64,000 nt of DNA from Acestrorhynchus altus (taxonomy: Eukaryota; Chordata; Actinopteri; Characiformes; Acestrorhynchidae). The position numbers and the translations under genes were made by a program. The DNA is taken from the NCBI GenBank assembly GCA_034509495.1, contig CM067525.1, positions 2,374,780 to 2,438,779 on the forward strand, read 5' to 3'. Each line of letters starts with the position of its first letter. The first letter of the stretch is position 1. The notes below the pieces were generated by a model. The model was not told the DNA's origin, did no database searches, and saw only the letters and a program-made list of their open reading frames with translations. This document shows, piece by piece, positions 46,495 through 59,009 of this stretch.

Positions 46495-47440
46495 GCGATT
46501 CAAATGTGATTTAAAAACTTACATTGGATACGACTCTTTGGGAAGTGAATCTCGATGAAAACAGCTTTACATCTGACTTGACTCTTTATGAAAATGACTC
46601 CATGCACTGAATCTGACACGTTAAAGTGTAAACGACTCTTGAATTCAGCATTGTTCATTCGAATCAGGCCCTGAACTGACATCGGATTCAAATCGGTTCA
46701 TTAGGAATCGATTCACTGTGCCTGATTTCAGGCTCTTTAGGACACACTTTAGCTTGATTCAACTTGATTCAATTCAAATCTCAGAATCAAGAGTTTCAAC
46801 ATCACTTGATTCAGTTCGAATCAATAAAAATCAATTCCCTGCGTCATCTCATGAGTCTCTCATCCATGATTCCTCCATGATTCAGTTCAGTTGGTTCATG
46901 TAGGCTCATTAGGACTCAATGAACATGACTTAATGTAATTCTTTTAGAAATGAATCAGTGTATTACAGAATCTCTTAGCTTTGATTCAATTCTTCAGCAG
47001 CTCATTGCATCACAGAATCTCTAATGTCACCATGATTCACTTCAATTAGGCTCTTTGTAAGATTCAATGCATCCAGGAAACTGAATTCAAACTGAAATCT
47101 TTAAGAACTCAAGCTTCAACATTGATTCAGATCCTGCGCAAACTGAATCACTGTACCACTGTTGGATTCGTTCAATTAGGCCCATCAGAAATTCAATTTC
47201 TACTGAACTCAATTGAACTCCTTTGAAAGTGACTCAATACATTACAGAACCTCTTACCATGGTTTGATGAGACTCTTCAGGGAATGAGTCACTGTTATGG
47301 AATCCACTGTCACCATGATTCAGTTCCGTTCAATTAGGCTCTTTAGGAGTCGTTCATTCAGTTCTTCAAGAAATGATTCAGTGTTTTATGAAATCTCTCT
47401 CCATTAATAGACTCGAATAAACTATGAATCAGCTCAGTTT
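46495..47440. repeat. Degenerate GATTCA/AGGCTC array
   Basis: GATTCA or TGAATC occurs dozens of times, with recurring partners TTAGGCTCTTTAGGA, CACAGAATCTCT and AGTTCAATT. Units are strongly diverged and spacing is irregular (tens of bases). It shares the GATTCAGT core with the 7.3-kb array. Confidence 0.7.
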
Positions 47441-47455
47441 CATTATTTGGACTTG

Positions 47456-47770
47456 GTCGTATGTTTGCCTCTCAGCACTGAGGTCTTGGGTTCAAGGTCT
47501 TATCTGGGTGGCGTTTCCATGTTCTCCCCATGGCTCCGGTTCCCTCTCATAGTACGAAAACATGGCGATCGGGTGAAACGGCTACTTTAAACGATCCTTT
47601 AAATGAGTGTGTGAGTGAATATATGTGTGTATGTGCAGATGAGGATCGGCACACTGTCCGGGCTGAACCCCCCAGTGCGCGGTGCAGTCCTCCTGGTGGT
47701 CGATGCCGGTAGAGTGTACGCTGTAAGGTGTTGTAAGTAAGGTGCTGTATAAGTATAAGTACCACGTGAT
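47456..47770 (+). repeat. SINE-like repeat with CATGTTCTCCCC motif
   Basis: Starts with a tRNA-like CTTGGGTTCAAGGTC (B-box-like), followed by CCATGTTCTCCCCATG, GGCTCCGGTTCC and a tail with GTGAGTGAATATATGTG and GCTGTATAAGTATAAGTACC. I recall the same order of motifs in a repeat that is abundant across fish genomes. It is diverged and non-functional. Confidence 0.6.
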
Positions 47771-47774
47771 TGGA

Positions 47775-48345
47775 GGAATTGTTACACAACCATGTTCGGT
47801 GTCAGTGCTGGAGGTGGGAGGGTTATGTTTGAAAAAAAAAAAAAAACAATGAGTGCACATTCTATAGATTATTCAAACCAATCACGGTCATTTCTCCGAA
47901 ACAGTCGGACCGACTCTACACCGCAGGTCGATTGTACAGCCCTACAGTTCATAGATCAGGCTAAAGATGAAATCAGAGCTGCAGGACTTTCCTCGACACC
48001 ATATTGATTCTAACTATAGCAACATGCAGCAAACATGAGCCCGAGTGAGAGAGAAAAAGACGACTTACCTATTTTCAGAAGAGGAGGTGTGAGACGCAGG
48101 CAGCGGAGGAAGCGAAGGGAGAGAGGAAAGAGAAAGAGAAAAAGAAAGGAATAAGAAATGCAGTCAGAAAGAGCAAGGCCGTGATCTTTTTTGTACTCGT
48201 GCTCAGAGCGAGAACTCAGTTGCGTAAGCAATGCTGAAGGCCTTCCTCAGCCAGACGTTTTTGGGGGTGTTATGAGTTTGAGAAATGAAATAATGCCAAG
48301 CAGAGGACATGGTGCAGGCTGATCCCACAAACATCTAAGATCTAA
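47775..48345. other. No gene recognised
   Basis: A purine-rich stretch at 48050-48160. Nothing else identified. Confidence 0.4.
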
Positions 48346-48364
48346 CTGAATGTGGGTGAGCGAG

Positions 48365-48608
48365 ATCCACACACTGCTGCCGTCTCAAGATCTCTTGAAG
48401 ACACAGATACTACGCTGTGGTCGGTCTCATCTCCAGACCTGTCCCTGATTGAAAATGTGTGGGACGCTGTTGGACGCTCTATCGACACTCCACCCCTACC
48501 ACACCATCTGCAGACCTGAGGGAGAACATTCAAGCTGCATGGGATGGATCATCACAGGACACCGTGAGGAACCTCTACACCTCCGTGCAGAGACGTCTGG
48601 GAGACATT
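48365..48608 (+). mobile_element. Tc1-like transposase C-terminal fragment
   Basis: Starts mid-motif (CCACACACTGCTGCCGTCTC) and carries SPDLSLIENVWDAVGRSIDT, then the frame break at CAGACCTGAG, then the AWDGSSQDT block. Same family as 2337 and 20494; the first third of that fragment is truncated. Confidence 0.83.
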
Positions 48609-48999
48609 TCGATTCATTAACCTTTATCTTCTGTCCCAACAGCACTGCTTCCTTCTGGATATGACTGTTTTATTGACGATCAGTGTACATACACGTTCGC
48701 ACGAGGAACCCTACTGGAGACTCTTCTGGATCACTAACAGCATTAAATACATTTTAGTGCATAATTAAAGAAACAGATATTGGGGAGAAGCTGTGACTCG
48801 GGTGACTGACTGGACTCGAGGGGAAAATGTGTAAAAGCGTCAACGTCAAAGCTCTCGCTGGACATGTCTCGTCAGAAAAGCCACTTTAGCAGAAAGGAGA
48901 GATATAATCAGGAGATTCTTGAAGCTCCTCCTGCTTTTTTTCCACAAGTCTTGACATCACTGCGCTCTCCACCCTGCCAATATAATCACTGGCTGTTCG

Positions 49000-49002
<3 letters not shown>

Positions 49003-49050
<48 letters not shown>
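49003..49050. repeat. (GA)n microsatellite
   Basis: About 24 GA units. Confidence 0.95.
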
Positions 49051-49053
<3 letters not shown>

Positions 49054-49054
49054 G

Positions 49055-49465
49055 GACATTTGTGCCAGACTATGCCTTCTGCATAGGTCCTGATTACATT
49101 CATGGGACTGAGCAAAGATTTATGAATGGAAGCCTCCCCAGATGCTCGAAAGCCCCATTCCGCACTCTGAGGCTCACGCGATCGATTTTTCAACCCTATT
49201 CCCGATTGCCAATATGAAGAAGGACACACATGAACATTCGGCCCCGGAGATCATCTGCAGATGCTGACGTCTCCTTATTAGGATTGTTTCAGCTGTAGCA
49301 GTAGGTTGGGATTCTCGCTGACGCCAATGGCTTCATCACGTCTAATCGCTTTTAATGCTTCGGATTTTCACCCATTTCTCCTCTAATTAGGTCACGTCCA
49401 ATCCTGCCTGCTAGCTACGTCTTCCCCATCACTGCTTGCAGGAAAAATAAGACGTCCAGCCAACA
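49055..49465. other. No gene recognised
   Basis: Nothing identified. Confidence 0.4.
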
Positions 49466-49469
49466 GCGT

Positions 49470-49579
49470 CCTGACGAAGGACTAGAGGACGACCAACACA
49501 AACTGTGCAGAAACAGATGAGCTTCTGTCTCTGACTTCACATCTACAAGGTGGAGACACTCGGTAGGAGAGTCTCATAG
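49470..49579 (+). repeat. Palindromic TTTAAAC repeat, central fragment H
   Basis: Only the central part remains: AAGGACTAGAGGACGACCAA, AACTGTGCAGAAACAGATGA and GGTGGAGACACTCGGTAGGA. No arms. Confidence 0.75.
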
Positions 49580-49584
49580 ACAGA

Positions 49585-51200
49585 AATGCTCGAATAAAGC
49601 AAAAATTCTACTCGACTTCCTTCCCGTCTGTGTGTGAAGACGACTGCACAGGTGACTTGTTAGCCGTGGCATCATTAAAACCAACGATGGGCCGAGACAC
49701 GCCCCCTTTGAGCCTCATTGCAAATCAATTCAGATCGGTGGTCCGGCGGTTACTGAACCCGGAGCTCGTCTTTTGTTCTGCACCTAATTTGTGGACGTGG
49801 ACAGCCTTTAGCGGCAGATTCAGACGCAGTGTGATGGTTTTCCCGCTCGTACATATGCAGCGGAGGGTGGGTGGTGCATACTGTAGGGGGGGTCATGCGG
49901 AAAGTGGAGAAAGTGCACATTCCCTCCGTTTATAAAGACTCGGGCCAGCGGAGGTGGGCGGCTGTGCGCGGCTTTCTCTCCACCTTTTAAAAGCAGGCTT
50001 TTAAAGCCTTGTATGCGTCTGTTCCCATAAATTACTCAAGTCCTTTATCTTTATTTGGAGAAACTCTTCATCTTCATCAGTGACGTTTGATAAATGAGAT
50101 CATTACTGTCACGGCGAAATATGGTTGATGTACATTAATATCAGCAGCTACAGAGATTAAAAAGGCAAAACTGGCTGTCGGCTGCAAAAGGCAGCCAATC
50201 ATGCAATCTGCGAGGGCAACCCAACCTGACACAACAAGCGGCCGCTACAGCGTGACTCAACAGGCTTTTACATCAAATAAATAAATAAAAGACAGGCCGC
50301 AGGACAGTGTACAGACAATAACAAACCACAAACTATGAGAAAAACGTCATTTTAAAGGAATTTATAGGAATGAACCAGACACCTTTACACACTACGAACC
50401 AATGAACTGCTGGAAAAGATGATTTTAGGTTCATAAATAAATTAAAAATGGTAAATTCATAAATAATTCTATATTTATTGCTTTTTAAAGTGACATATTT
50501 CAGGCTCTAATGTCTGGTTAGTTTATTCAAACTGAAAATCGAATCATTTTCATGACACTTTACATGCAAAAGATGCAAAATATGAAATTTCAATGAAATT
50601 TTCAACACCAAAAGAACTTGGTCTCAATTTCAATGTTTTGTCCTTTTTTAAATGAACTAGACTTTCGTTACCGATGACGTCCAACACCGCACGGGTCATC
50701 CGTGATCATTTATTAGGGATGGTTTTATAGCTGTATGTTGGAAAGGTCAACCGATTCACATGCGCGGTCAGATCTATTTTAACCTACTGAACCTAATCTA
50801 CTGTCATATTTTATTAGGCCCTGGCTGGTAGCTTTCCAAAAATATCATAAATAATAAATAAATAGAATTTTCCAATTTCGGTTCTGTTTGTAACTTCATT
50901 TATTTCTATTGTTATGTATAGTTTTATTATATTATTACTTTGTTTTATCATTTTTTATTATAACTGATGTAGGCGTGTTGTTTATGAAGCATGTTGCTAA
51001 ATTAGTGCATAAAAAAAAAATAACAACATAAACACAAACAGAATTTTGTGAAATTTCATTTGAGTTCAGGAAAGTAAACGTCTTACATTTTATATTCATT
51101 ACATAATTTGACCTGAAATATTTCGTTTTTTATTTTACTTTTGATTGTTTTGGCTTATTGCACCTAAATTCACGAATCAAAAAGTGAAAAAAATTAAATG
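49585..51200. other. No gene recognised; AT-rich right half
   Basis: 50380-51200 is AT-rich. Nothing identified. Confidence 0.4.
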
Positions 51201-51204
51201 TAAA

Positions 51205-51205
<1 letters not shown>

Positions 51206-51293
<88 letters not shown>
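51206..51293. repeat. (GT)n(GA)n microsatellite
   Basis: About 26 GT units (51206-51258) then about 16 GA units. Confidence 0.95.
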
Positions 51294-51295
<2 letters not shown>

Positions 51296-51392
51296 TGTGG
51301 TGGGCAGCTAGTGGGGGGAATGGAAATGACAAAGGTAAAAGCCACCTGACATTTACAGAGAACACTGACAATGACAAATGCATCTGCAGAAT

Positions 51393-51394
<2 letters not shown>

Positions 51395-51446
<52 letters not shown>
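51395..51446. repeat. (CA)n microsatellite
   Basis: About 26 CA units. Together with the GT tract 140 bp to the left it makes an inverted pair able to form a hairpin. Confidence 0.95.
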
Positions 51447-51447
<1 letters not shown>

Positions 51448-51449
51448 AT

Positions 51450-52040
51450 AACTAGTCTTTGGCATTCAAATCACCAGACGCACTTTCAAATCAAGGCCGC
51501 GAGATCAATATCAGCAGAGAGAGCAGATCAATTGCAGTCGATGGAGATCATGCTCGGTGGCTGTGATTTACCCAATGAAATTATAAACCCCGTGTTTACG
51601 TGTGTGCACCAGCGCGCCGAACCAAATCACAACCGTACATCAATTATTGATCTCAGATAAAGAAATACATATTAAACTGTCATGTATTCGTTTATTCGCT
51701 CACATTCGCCTGCTCTTTCATTCACGGCTTGCTAACATACGTGTCTTGGGCACAACACTCTTCTATTATTAATGATGTTTGTCCAGATCCCGACGCTTCA
51801 GCTCTTTTCTTCCTCTAACCAAGCAGAAGACCTTTAGTGGTCAGCAGCAGGCAGTCATTAGGTCCACACAGCATCCTCAGCAGAGGATTAGGTATCGTAC
51901 ACTCCAGTCTAAGCGGCTGTGAAGACACCGACTAATCATTCAAAGGCAGGACTGGGCTGGAGGACCAAATAAAAATGATATACATTATAATTATATTTTC
52001 CTCCATATCGATCAATATCAAAAACTGTTTCACAGACAAT
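51450..52040. other. No gene recognised
   Basis: Nothing identified. Confidence 0.4.
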
Positions 52041-52044
52041 TTTA

Positions 52045-52228
52045 GGTGCTACCACTATGATCTGAGCAGGTTTGAATCCCGGGTCCCACTGCTTGCCATC
52101 GGCAGCCGGAGTCGGAGGGAGAGAAATATCGACCTGCTCTCCCTCTCTGGGTGGGTGGATGGCGCTCTCTCCCCACGTCACACTCAATATGATGCTGGTT
52201 GGCGTGTGGAATGCAAATGGCGGAAGCT
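52045..52228 (+). repeat. tRNA-derived SINE, copy S5
   Basis: B box GGTTTGAATCC at 52069-52079, followed by the body GCTTGCCATCGGCAGCCGGA, GGTGGATGGCGCTCTCTCCC and CAAATGGCGGAAGC. The A-box half of the head is truncated. Same family as S1 and S3, opposite orientation. Confidence 0.78.
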
Positions 52229-52326
52229 CCAAAACAGCATCCAGAATTTCACATTTTGTGGACATTGATATTGTGAAGTTTAGGCGATGTTGGGTTTTGC
52301 TGACCATACTGAATAAAGGTTATCTA

Positions 52327-52836
52327 CAGGGGTTGGACAATGAAACTGAAACACCTGTCATTGTAGTGTAAGGAGGTTTCATGGCTACATTGGAGCAGCC
52401 TGGTGGCCAATCTTCATTAACTGCACCAGTAAGAGCAGAGTGTGAAGGTTCCATCAGCAGGTAAGAGCACAGTTCTGCTCAAAATATTGCAATGAACACA
52501 ACATTATGGGGGACATACCAGAGTTCAAAAGAGGACAAATTGCTGGTGCATCTGTGACCAAGTCAGCAAGTCTTTGTGATGTATTAAGAGCCACAGTATC
52601 CAGGGTAACGTCAGCACCACCAAGAAGAACCAACCACATCCAACAGGATTAACTGTGGATGCGAGAGGACGCTGTCTGAAAGGGATGTTGGGGTGCTAAC
52701 CCGGATGGTATCCAAAAAATGTCCTTCCCAAGACGAATTGACGCTACGTTGGCCGCAAAAGGAGGCCCTAGTTCACCATAATAATCAATTATTGTGGTCT
52801 AAAACCAGGTGTTTCAGTTTCATTGTACAACCGCTG
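52327..52836 (+). mobile_element. Internally deleted Tc1-like element with both TIRs
   Basis: A 510-bp element flanked by TA on both sides (52325-52326 and 52837-52838), the Tc1/mariner target-site hallmark. The left terminus CAGGGGTTGGACAATGAAAC and the right terminus match as inverted repeats over about 32 bases with a few mismatches (the shared core is ACAATGAAACTGAAACACCTG minus one base). Inside, a frame from 52506 reads MGDIPEFKRGQIAGA then SVTKSASLCDVLRATVS, the N-terminal helix-turn-helix of a Tc1-like transposase. A stop follows near 52648. The DDE catalytic domain is deleted. Confidence 0.92.
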
Positions 52837-52839
52837 TAT

Positions 52840-53750
52840 ATAGGACGTTGGCATGGGACATTTGAAAGACGTTGGATTTAGGTTACTTACATCACTCAGT
52901 GTCTCATCAAACATGATTTCTAATGATGATGTCACTAAAATGCTCCTATAAATAGACCATAGACCAAATATTTTAGACCTTTGTCTCATACCGTCGACTG
53001 CGACGCCATTGTTAGTGTAGATGTCTTCTCCTCCCCAGCCACCTCCACAAAGCCCAGTTCACAGCTGTGCACCATGAATTCACATGTTCATTCAAAAGCA
53101 ACCTCCTGCTGCCTCAGTGCTCTGAAAGACACCCGAACATGTGGCACAGACGTGTGCGAGAGCGAGAGAGCGAGAGAGAGAGGGAGAGAGGTCAGAACGG
53201 CAGTCAGGCAGAATACTGAATAAGTCATATTCCCCCACAGGATGGTCGTGCAAGGCTTCTTCGGCAGGATCTTTGAAGTCTGCTCTTCATCTGACTGAAT
53301 GAGCAGCCATTTACACAGATCTGCTGGGGGGGGGGACGAAAGAATGGATGTCCTCCTTCCGTCCTTTGTGCTTTATAAGTCTCTTACCGTCACTCCTGTG
53401 CCGGATCCTGTGTTTCAGGGCGCTTAACCCCTAGTGAATGACAACAGACAACAACGGAAAACACCGCTTGAATGCAGCCGACTGCACTGTCTGTGAGAAC
53501 TTCGCTGCAGGCTGTGGCACAGGGTGAAGGAGAGGAGGTGAGGGAGAGGAGGATGACCGCAGCTCTCCCACTCACCTCAAAGGGAGATGAAGGGCCGTAG
53601 TGGCAACTGACCTCGTCAATCGCAGTCCCTACGCTCTTTCCACCTCCATAAAGATAAAAACTGGTATTGAATATTGCTGGAAATGTGGGCTGATTCTGGT
53701 GGAGATGGAAGCAGATGTGGAGATGTTTCATTCCACGTCTTATTTGAACC
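52840..53750. other. No gene recognised
   Basis: Short GA-rich run at 53157-53192 and an 11-base G-run near 53325. The antisense frame of 166 codons at 53390-53890 has no recognisable domain and overlaps a transposon fragment. Confidence 0.4.
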
Positions 53751-53759
53751 TGCTGATTG

Positions 53760-54000
53760 TTGAAGTGAGTGGGATTGCCACGGCAAGGTCCCAAAAGTTC
53801 TCTGAAGCCTTCAGAAAGAAGGGTGTAGATGCAGATGAGTCTCGGAAGGGTTTGAAAGATCTCAAAACTACTAGAAATCAGCCGTTCCACTGTCCGGAAA
53901 ATATTTTACAACAGGAGAACATTCAAAACCACTGCCAACATGTCCATCATGGACCTACAGGTAGCTCTCGTTACAGTTGATGTCAAGAGTACAGGTTGGA
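53760..54000 (+). mobile_element. Frameshifted Tc1-like N-terminal fragment
   Basis: One frame gives KFSEAFRKKGVDADESRKG; after a shift another gives EISRSTVRKIFYNRRTFKT then TANMS, and LVTVDVKS follows. These are consecutive helix-turn-helix blocks of Tc1-like transposases. Belongs to a different subfamily from the 52.3-kb element. No terminal repeats found. Confidence 0.75.
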
Positions 54001-54004
54001 GACT

Positions 54005-54745
54005 GCTTCCTGAAGACCAAAACAGCACAGTGTCTAATCGCCTTTCCCAGATCTTCCACTCCAATAGGTACACAAACTACAGTGCTGCAGGAACAACCCT
54101 CCATATCACTTCACGTGAATGCCTGGCCTTAACTCCTGCAGGTGAAATGGGTGGTCTTATGTTAATATGTTGATGGTTGTGACAACATCTCCAAAAAGGC
54201 CTCCAAATAATATATACGTTCTTAACTTTCAATGGAAGTCTGGGAGAATTTCAATGCAGAATTCAAAACTAAATTAGATAAAATTGTGAATTTCTTCACC
54301 GTTGAAGCTCTTTACTGAAGTTTGAAGCAACTTCAAGCCATAAATGTAAGCAACACATTCAAACACTTTACCAGTCAACCCTGGCTTGACTTATCAACTC
54401 TTTAACAAAGAGTGTGTAAACGCGCCGTGAGCCCCGCCGGCGACGCTGCTTAATTGCCGCTACCGGAGGCCTCCGTTCGCCGAAGACACTAAAGCGTCGG
54501 TTTAAACGGGTGACCGAACACAACGTGGAAGATTCTCCTGATTGGAGCCTTCAAAGGGCAACGTTGACTGCTCGGGCCCGTCGTCAAGGACAGATACAAT
54601 TAAACACACAAGCCAAATCAAATCAAGCGGAACATCGTAAATAATGCCAACAAAAACAATCTTAATTGGACAAAGCGACGGACGATTAACAGTGAGATTA
54701 CACACTGCCAAACTCCTGCTGCAGCTAAACCGCAGAATCAGAGAT
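54005..54745. other. No gene recognised
   Basis: Nothing identified. Confidence 0.4.
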
Positions 54746-54750
54746 GGAGG

Positions 54751-54800
<50 letters not shown>
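54751..54800. repeat. (GA)n microsatellite
   Basis: About 24 GA units. Confidence 0.95.
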
Positions 54801-54802
<2 letters not shown>

Positions 54803-54910
54803 CCACTGTGGGTGGGGGAGAATAAGAAAGTAGGGAAAAGAAAGACAAAAATGGACAAGACTGAAAGAAAGCAGATGGCGTCCAGAATGAGTAACGCCCA
54901 AGGCCAGCAT

Positions 54911-54913
<3 letters not shown>

Positions 54914-54950
<37 letters not shown>
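54914..54950. repeat. (CT)n microsatellite
   Basis: About 18 CT units, the inverse of the GA tract 115 bp to the left. Confidence 0.95.
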
Positions 54951-54953
<3 letters not shown>

Positions 54954-54959
54954 AAGCAA

Positions 54960-57735
54960 TCCCCCTTACGAAGCAAAGGTGAGGGATGGAGGGGGAGATT
55001 CATTTTCTAGGAGGAGGCCGGAGCGTCTTTCCCTTTAGGAAACAGGAGGAGGCTGCTTAATGAGTTTTGGAGAGAGGGCTGTATGTTAGAGGTCATGTTT
55101 TGCAGTTCGAGAAGAGAACAGAGCGTGTGTGGCCTACATAACGCAGAGCAGGCCGTGCCGCTGTAGCCCCGTGCCAAGCGGAAAGCAGCCCGGCCCACAA
55201 ACACAACGAGCGAAACTCGGCGTCGGTCAGACGATTCAGATCATCAGAGAGAGTTTAAAGGGCTTAAAGAGCTTTTATCGGGTGAGTCGCTCTGTATCGT
55301 CCTTCTGCTTATTGTGTGTTTATCCGTATCTACGAGGGTTCACGCACCAAATGATTTGTTTTTTTCCAACCTCCTTGATCTTCAACAGGCTCCGCGTTAT
55401 AGTTAAGCTGTACGGATCGGACAGTCGATGGTACATTTTATCCTCCGCCGTCCTAACGCCCGGTTTTGTAACTCAGCAGCAGGTTTTAGATGATCACACT
55501 CACTTTAAAGTGCTACTTCATGACTACTTCCATTGGTTGGTCAAGGACATTTCGTTTTTATTAGCTTGTTAAAAAACGTCCTTGGAATGACGGCTGCCGA
55601 GCAAAGCACTCGCCGCCTCCGTGACTAAACAAAAGTTTTTGTGTTGTTCTCCCACATAAAGACCTTTGTATCCACATCTTTTAAGACGTTTACTTTCATG
55701 AAAAGACTCTTTAAATGATGTGGATCAGTACTGAGAAGAACTGCACCTGAAAGGAGGTTCAGGATACCATGTGGCACATCCTGTAGGTCCTGCACACTCG
55801 TAGGTTGCGGAAGTTGGCGTCCAGCTGCTCCCATAAAGGCTCACCACAAGGCTTCCATCCTCAAACCCAACGATCATCGTATCTTACAAACGATTTGGGA
55901 AAAGCCTGGTAGCCACCTTCGCAAAGGGCCGTAGCCAATGTTGTTTGGTTGAACCTCGAATGACTAGTGGCTGCTCCTCCAGAACCACGAAGAGCTGGAG
56001 AAAGAAGGTGGTGCTAAAAGGCCACTGATGTCGCTCTCTAATGAAATAATCTGCCATGTTATAGGAGTTACCATAATGAAAGCAGTCTCCTTTACCCTAG
56101 CTGTTCATGTCTCTGTCTTTGTGTGTGTCTCTCTCCCTGTCTCGCGCTCGCTCTCCCTCTTGGAGACCTGGCCGTAGTCAGGATTAAATTTCATCAATCA
56201 ATTGCACCATTAAATGGGCAGACCATCTCCCCGACACATAGCAAAAATTGGATCACAAAAGCAATTTAATTAAATTGAACTGTAATTCAATAGCTTTAAT
56301 CATTCCAAACAGTTAAAAGAACTCATTTCTTAAATCATTCCCGCCACGTCAAATCATTCTCCTATTTTCCCTCGACGGCTGGAGGGAGGCATCAGTTAAT
56401 GCCTAATATTTACTGTGAGAAATCCATCTTCGGTAGATACTACTGTTATAAATACACCAGATAATGACCTCTATGAGACACTGGCTTCTAACCTCGCAGA
56501 CAGAGCTGTCTCAATGTTGGACATGTTTTCAGACCAACCCTGCTTCTTAGGTTGGGGCCCATTTGCAGCATGAGGTTCCAATTTTACCCAGCATGTTTAC
56601 TCTCTGGCTCCTCCTCTTCTCCATCTGCAGGTCAGATCACGTGACATCCCCGTAATTGGAGACTTTAGACGACGGAGCACTAATCCCTTGCTGGGATCTG
56701 AATTTACAATCTCCGCATACTTAATGACGGCAGTTAGACTGTAGGGCCACCCTGGAGCTCTGGAATGACACCACATAAAAACAGCTCGGAGTCAATTTAC
56801 CTTTCGTCTTTGTCTTGCACACAGAAATGCACATCGTTTCACAGCTCTAGAGTGGAGTGACTGTCAAACTGCCTGCTTATAAAGAGGCAAACAATCGGAC
56901 ATTTTATCGTCACCAGGGTCAGGACTCTGAAAGTGGCCTACCGTCGTGTTTTGGGGGAGTTTAAACCTGCAGATGAGAAGAAACGGTAATGAAATTGAGG
57001 GACAATGCTGGACTCAGTTATTGTATGAGCTTAATGTGGCCTGACGTTCCTGGAATTGGCCTCCACCGAGCTCGGTTTCACACATGAAACATCAGTTGGG
57101 TGGGTCAGACGATCCATGAGGCCACAATTTAGATCACGAAAATGTACAGGTTCATTTCTGCACTTGTCACCGATTGACCCTCTTCAGTAAGAACTTCTGA
57201 ACACAAATTTGTCCAAACACTCACACAAACACGCCGAGATTGCGAGTCATCTGTATAAGAGATAGTGGCTGATTCTGCCTCGTTGTTCCTCACCCAACAA
57301 CCTCTTCTAAAAACACGGAGTGAGGCGCTGATTAGATGGGCTGTAGAACCAATCATATTCCCCCAGCACCACAGATTCATCAACAGCTTCATTACCCGGG
57401 CACAGGCACATACACCCCCCCCAACATACACTCGACCACAACCCAGAGTAATCTCCTGCTCCTCTGGCCTTAATGATAAGACCTGGTCCAGAGAAAGCAT
57501 CGGAGGCCAAGATGAAAAGATGACGGAGGAGTAATGGTTTCGAACCCATTGGACCACACAGTTAGTTTTACTTCATTTCCGCACCCTCCACTCCACTCGA
57601 TATCACCGTGACAAAGTGAGTTCAGTGCTGAACGCTGCTCTTAGCGTGAACAAGTCCAAGCAAGTTTCACAGAAATGCCCAGTTCTCTACTCTAAAGATC
57701 ATTCCCAGTTTTCCAACATATTCCAAACCAAAAAA
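54960..57735. other. No gene recognised
   Basis: No repeats recognised. The stretch 56160-56480 is AT-rich with many TAAT/ATTA cores (for example AATTTAATTAAATTG) and could be a conserved enhancer. A 147-codon frame at 55129-55572 has no recognisable domain. Confidence 0.35.
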
Positions 57736-57739
57736 ATAA

Positions 57740-57905
57740 GTTGTTGACCAGCTCGAGTTTGATGGTTTAGCTGGTCTACCGTCATGACCAACGTGACCAA
57801 GCTTCATCAATTACCGTGACCAGCACGACCACACCAGCTGACCAGCCTGACGACTAAGACCGTGCAGCTTGCCCAACACAGCCAGCATAACCAGCATGAG
57901 GAGAA
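57740..57905. repeat. Degenerate GACCAGC repeats
   Basis: GACCAGC/GACCACACCAGC-type motifs recur at least ten times with variable spacing, on both strands at the left end (ACCAGCTCG ... AGCTGGTC). A decayed minisatellite. Confidence 0.6.
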
Positions 57906-57909
57906 TGTA

Positions 57910-59005
57910 AGAGACTGACGCTGAAACATCTCAGCGCTGAACGAATTCCGCACGGAGGAGCGGGAACGTCTTTCTTCCAGTCGATGTCAGAGACGGTAGA
58001 CGGTTCTAGGAAACATCTAACAGCTATTGGGGTTTAAGGTGCCTGAAGGTTTTCCTCACAAACAAATGACATTTCTCTTAATTACGTTCCGCAAATGATG
58101 TTTAAAAGACGTTTGATCGGCAGTGTGTTGAGGTATATCATCTCCGTCTCTTCTAGTTGTCCTACGTTTGCAGGTCTCCAGCAGCCATCTTAGTAGCTGT
58201 GTGTGTGCTTTGTTTTTGCTCCATTCTTCACGTAAAGCTAAAGAAGCAATCACGTCTTAATCAACTGCCTCCTCTTGAGGTAACGAGGAAAACCGCGTCG
58301 GTTTGATTGACTGCTTTAAATGACGGCCGCGTTTCTAATAAAACGTCAGCTAAACGAGCAGCACTAACCGAGTCAAGGTTACGGAGCAGAGTGTGTTGAT
58401 TCCTTTATACCTTCGTTGTGACTTATGCGACGGTGGAGGACTCGGCGACCTGTAGGCTGTTGGAAAAGAGAAGGAAGCAGCCCTGGGTCAGATGTGGGTA
58501 GCTCGGCCGCTCCTCATCAGGGTCTGAGTGGTTATGAGTGGTTACATAAACGCTGCTTGGATTCATACAGAAACTGAAATGCTGGAGAGAGCCTAGAGAG
58601 AACAAGGATGTAGAGTGAGTCCTACCATCTTTCCTTATAACTAGAGGGTGACGGGGGAACAAAGAGCATGGCGAGGAGTGAGATAGAGTGAGCGAGAGAG
58701 CTTTGTGCCTATTTCTCCATTTCCTACACTCCCTCCAAGTCCCTCATGCAAATGAAACTCCCACACGTCTATGGAATACGTTATTAGGGTTACTGTAGGC
58801 ATTTTATATAAGCGCCGATATTCCTCTGCAGAGTCAAGAGACGGCAGAGCAAGTCAAAGGTTGACGCTCGTATGAAATGAACATATGAAGTGCATGTACA
58901 TATCATCCAAAGAGGAGCTGCACCGAGAAGGACGTGTGGGACTGCAGTGCCGTTGGGAAGGAAGATTAAGGTTAAAAGGGACAATGAATGAACCAAATTC
59001 ACTGA
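57910..59005. other. No gene recognised
   Basis: Nothing identified. Confidence 0.4.
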
Positions 59006-59009
59006 TCTA

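Noticed and set aside
53390..53890. 166-codon antisense frame
   Set aside because: Runs opposite to a Tc1-like fragment and has no domain of its own.
55129..55572. 147-codon open frame
   Set aside because: No signal peptide, domain or splice context that I can recognise.
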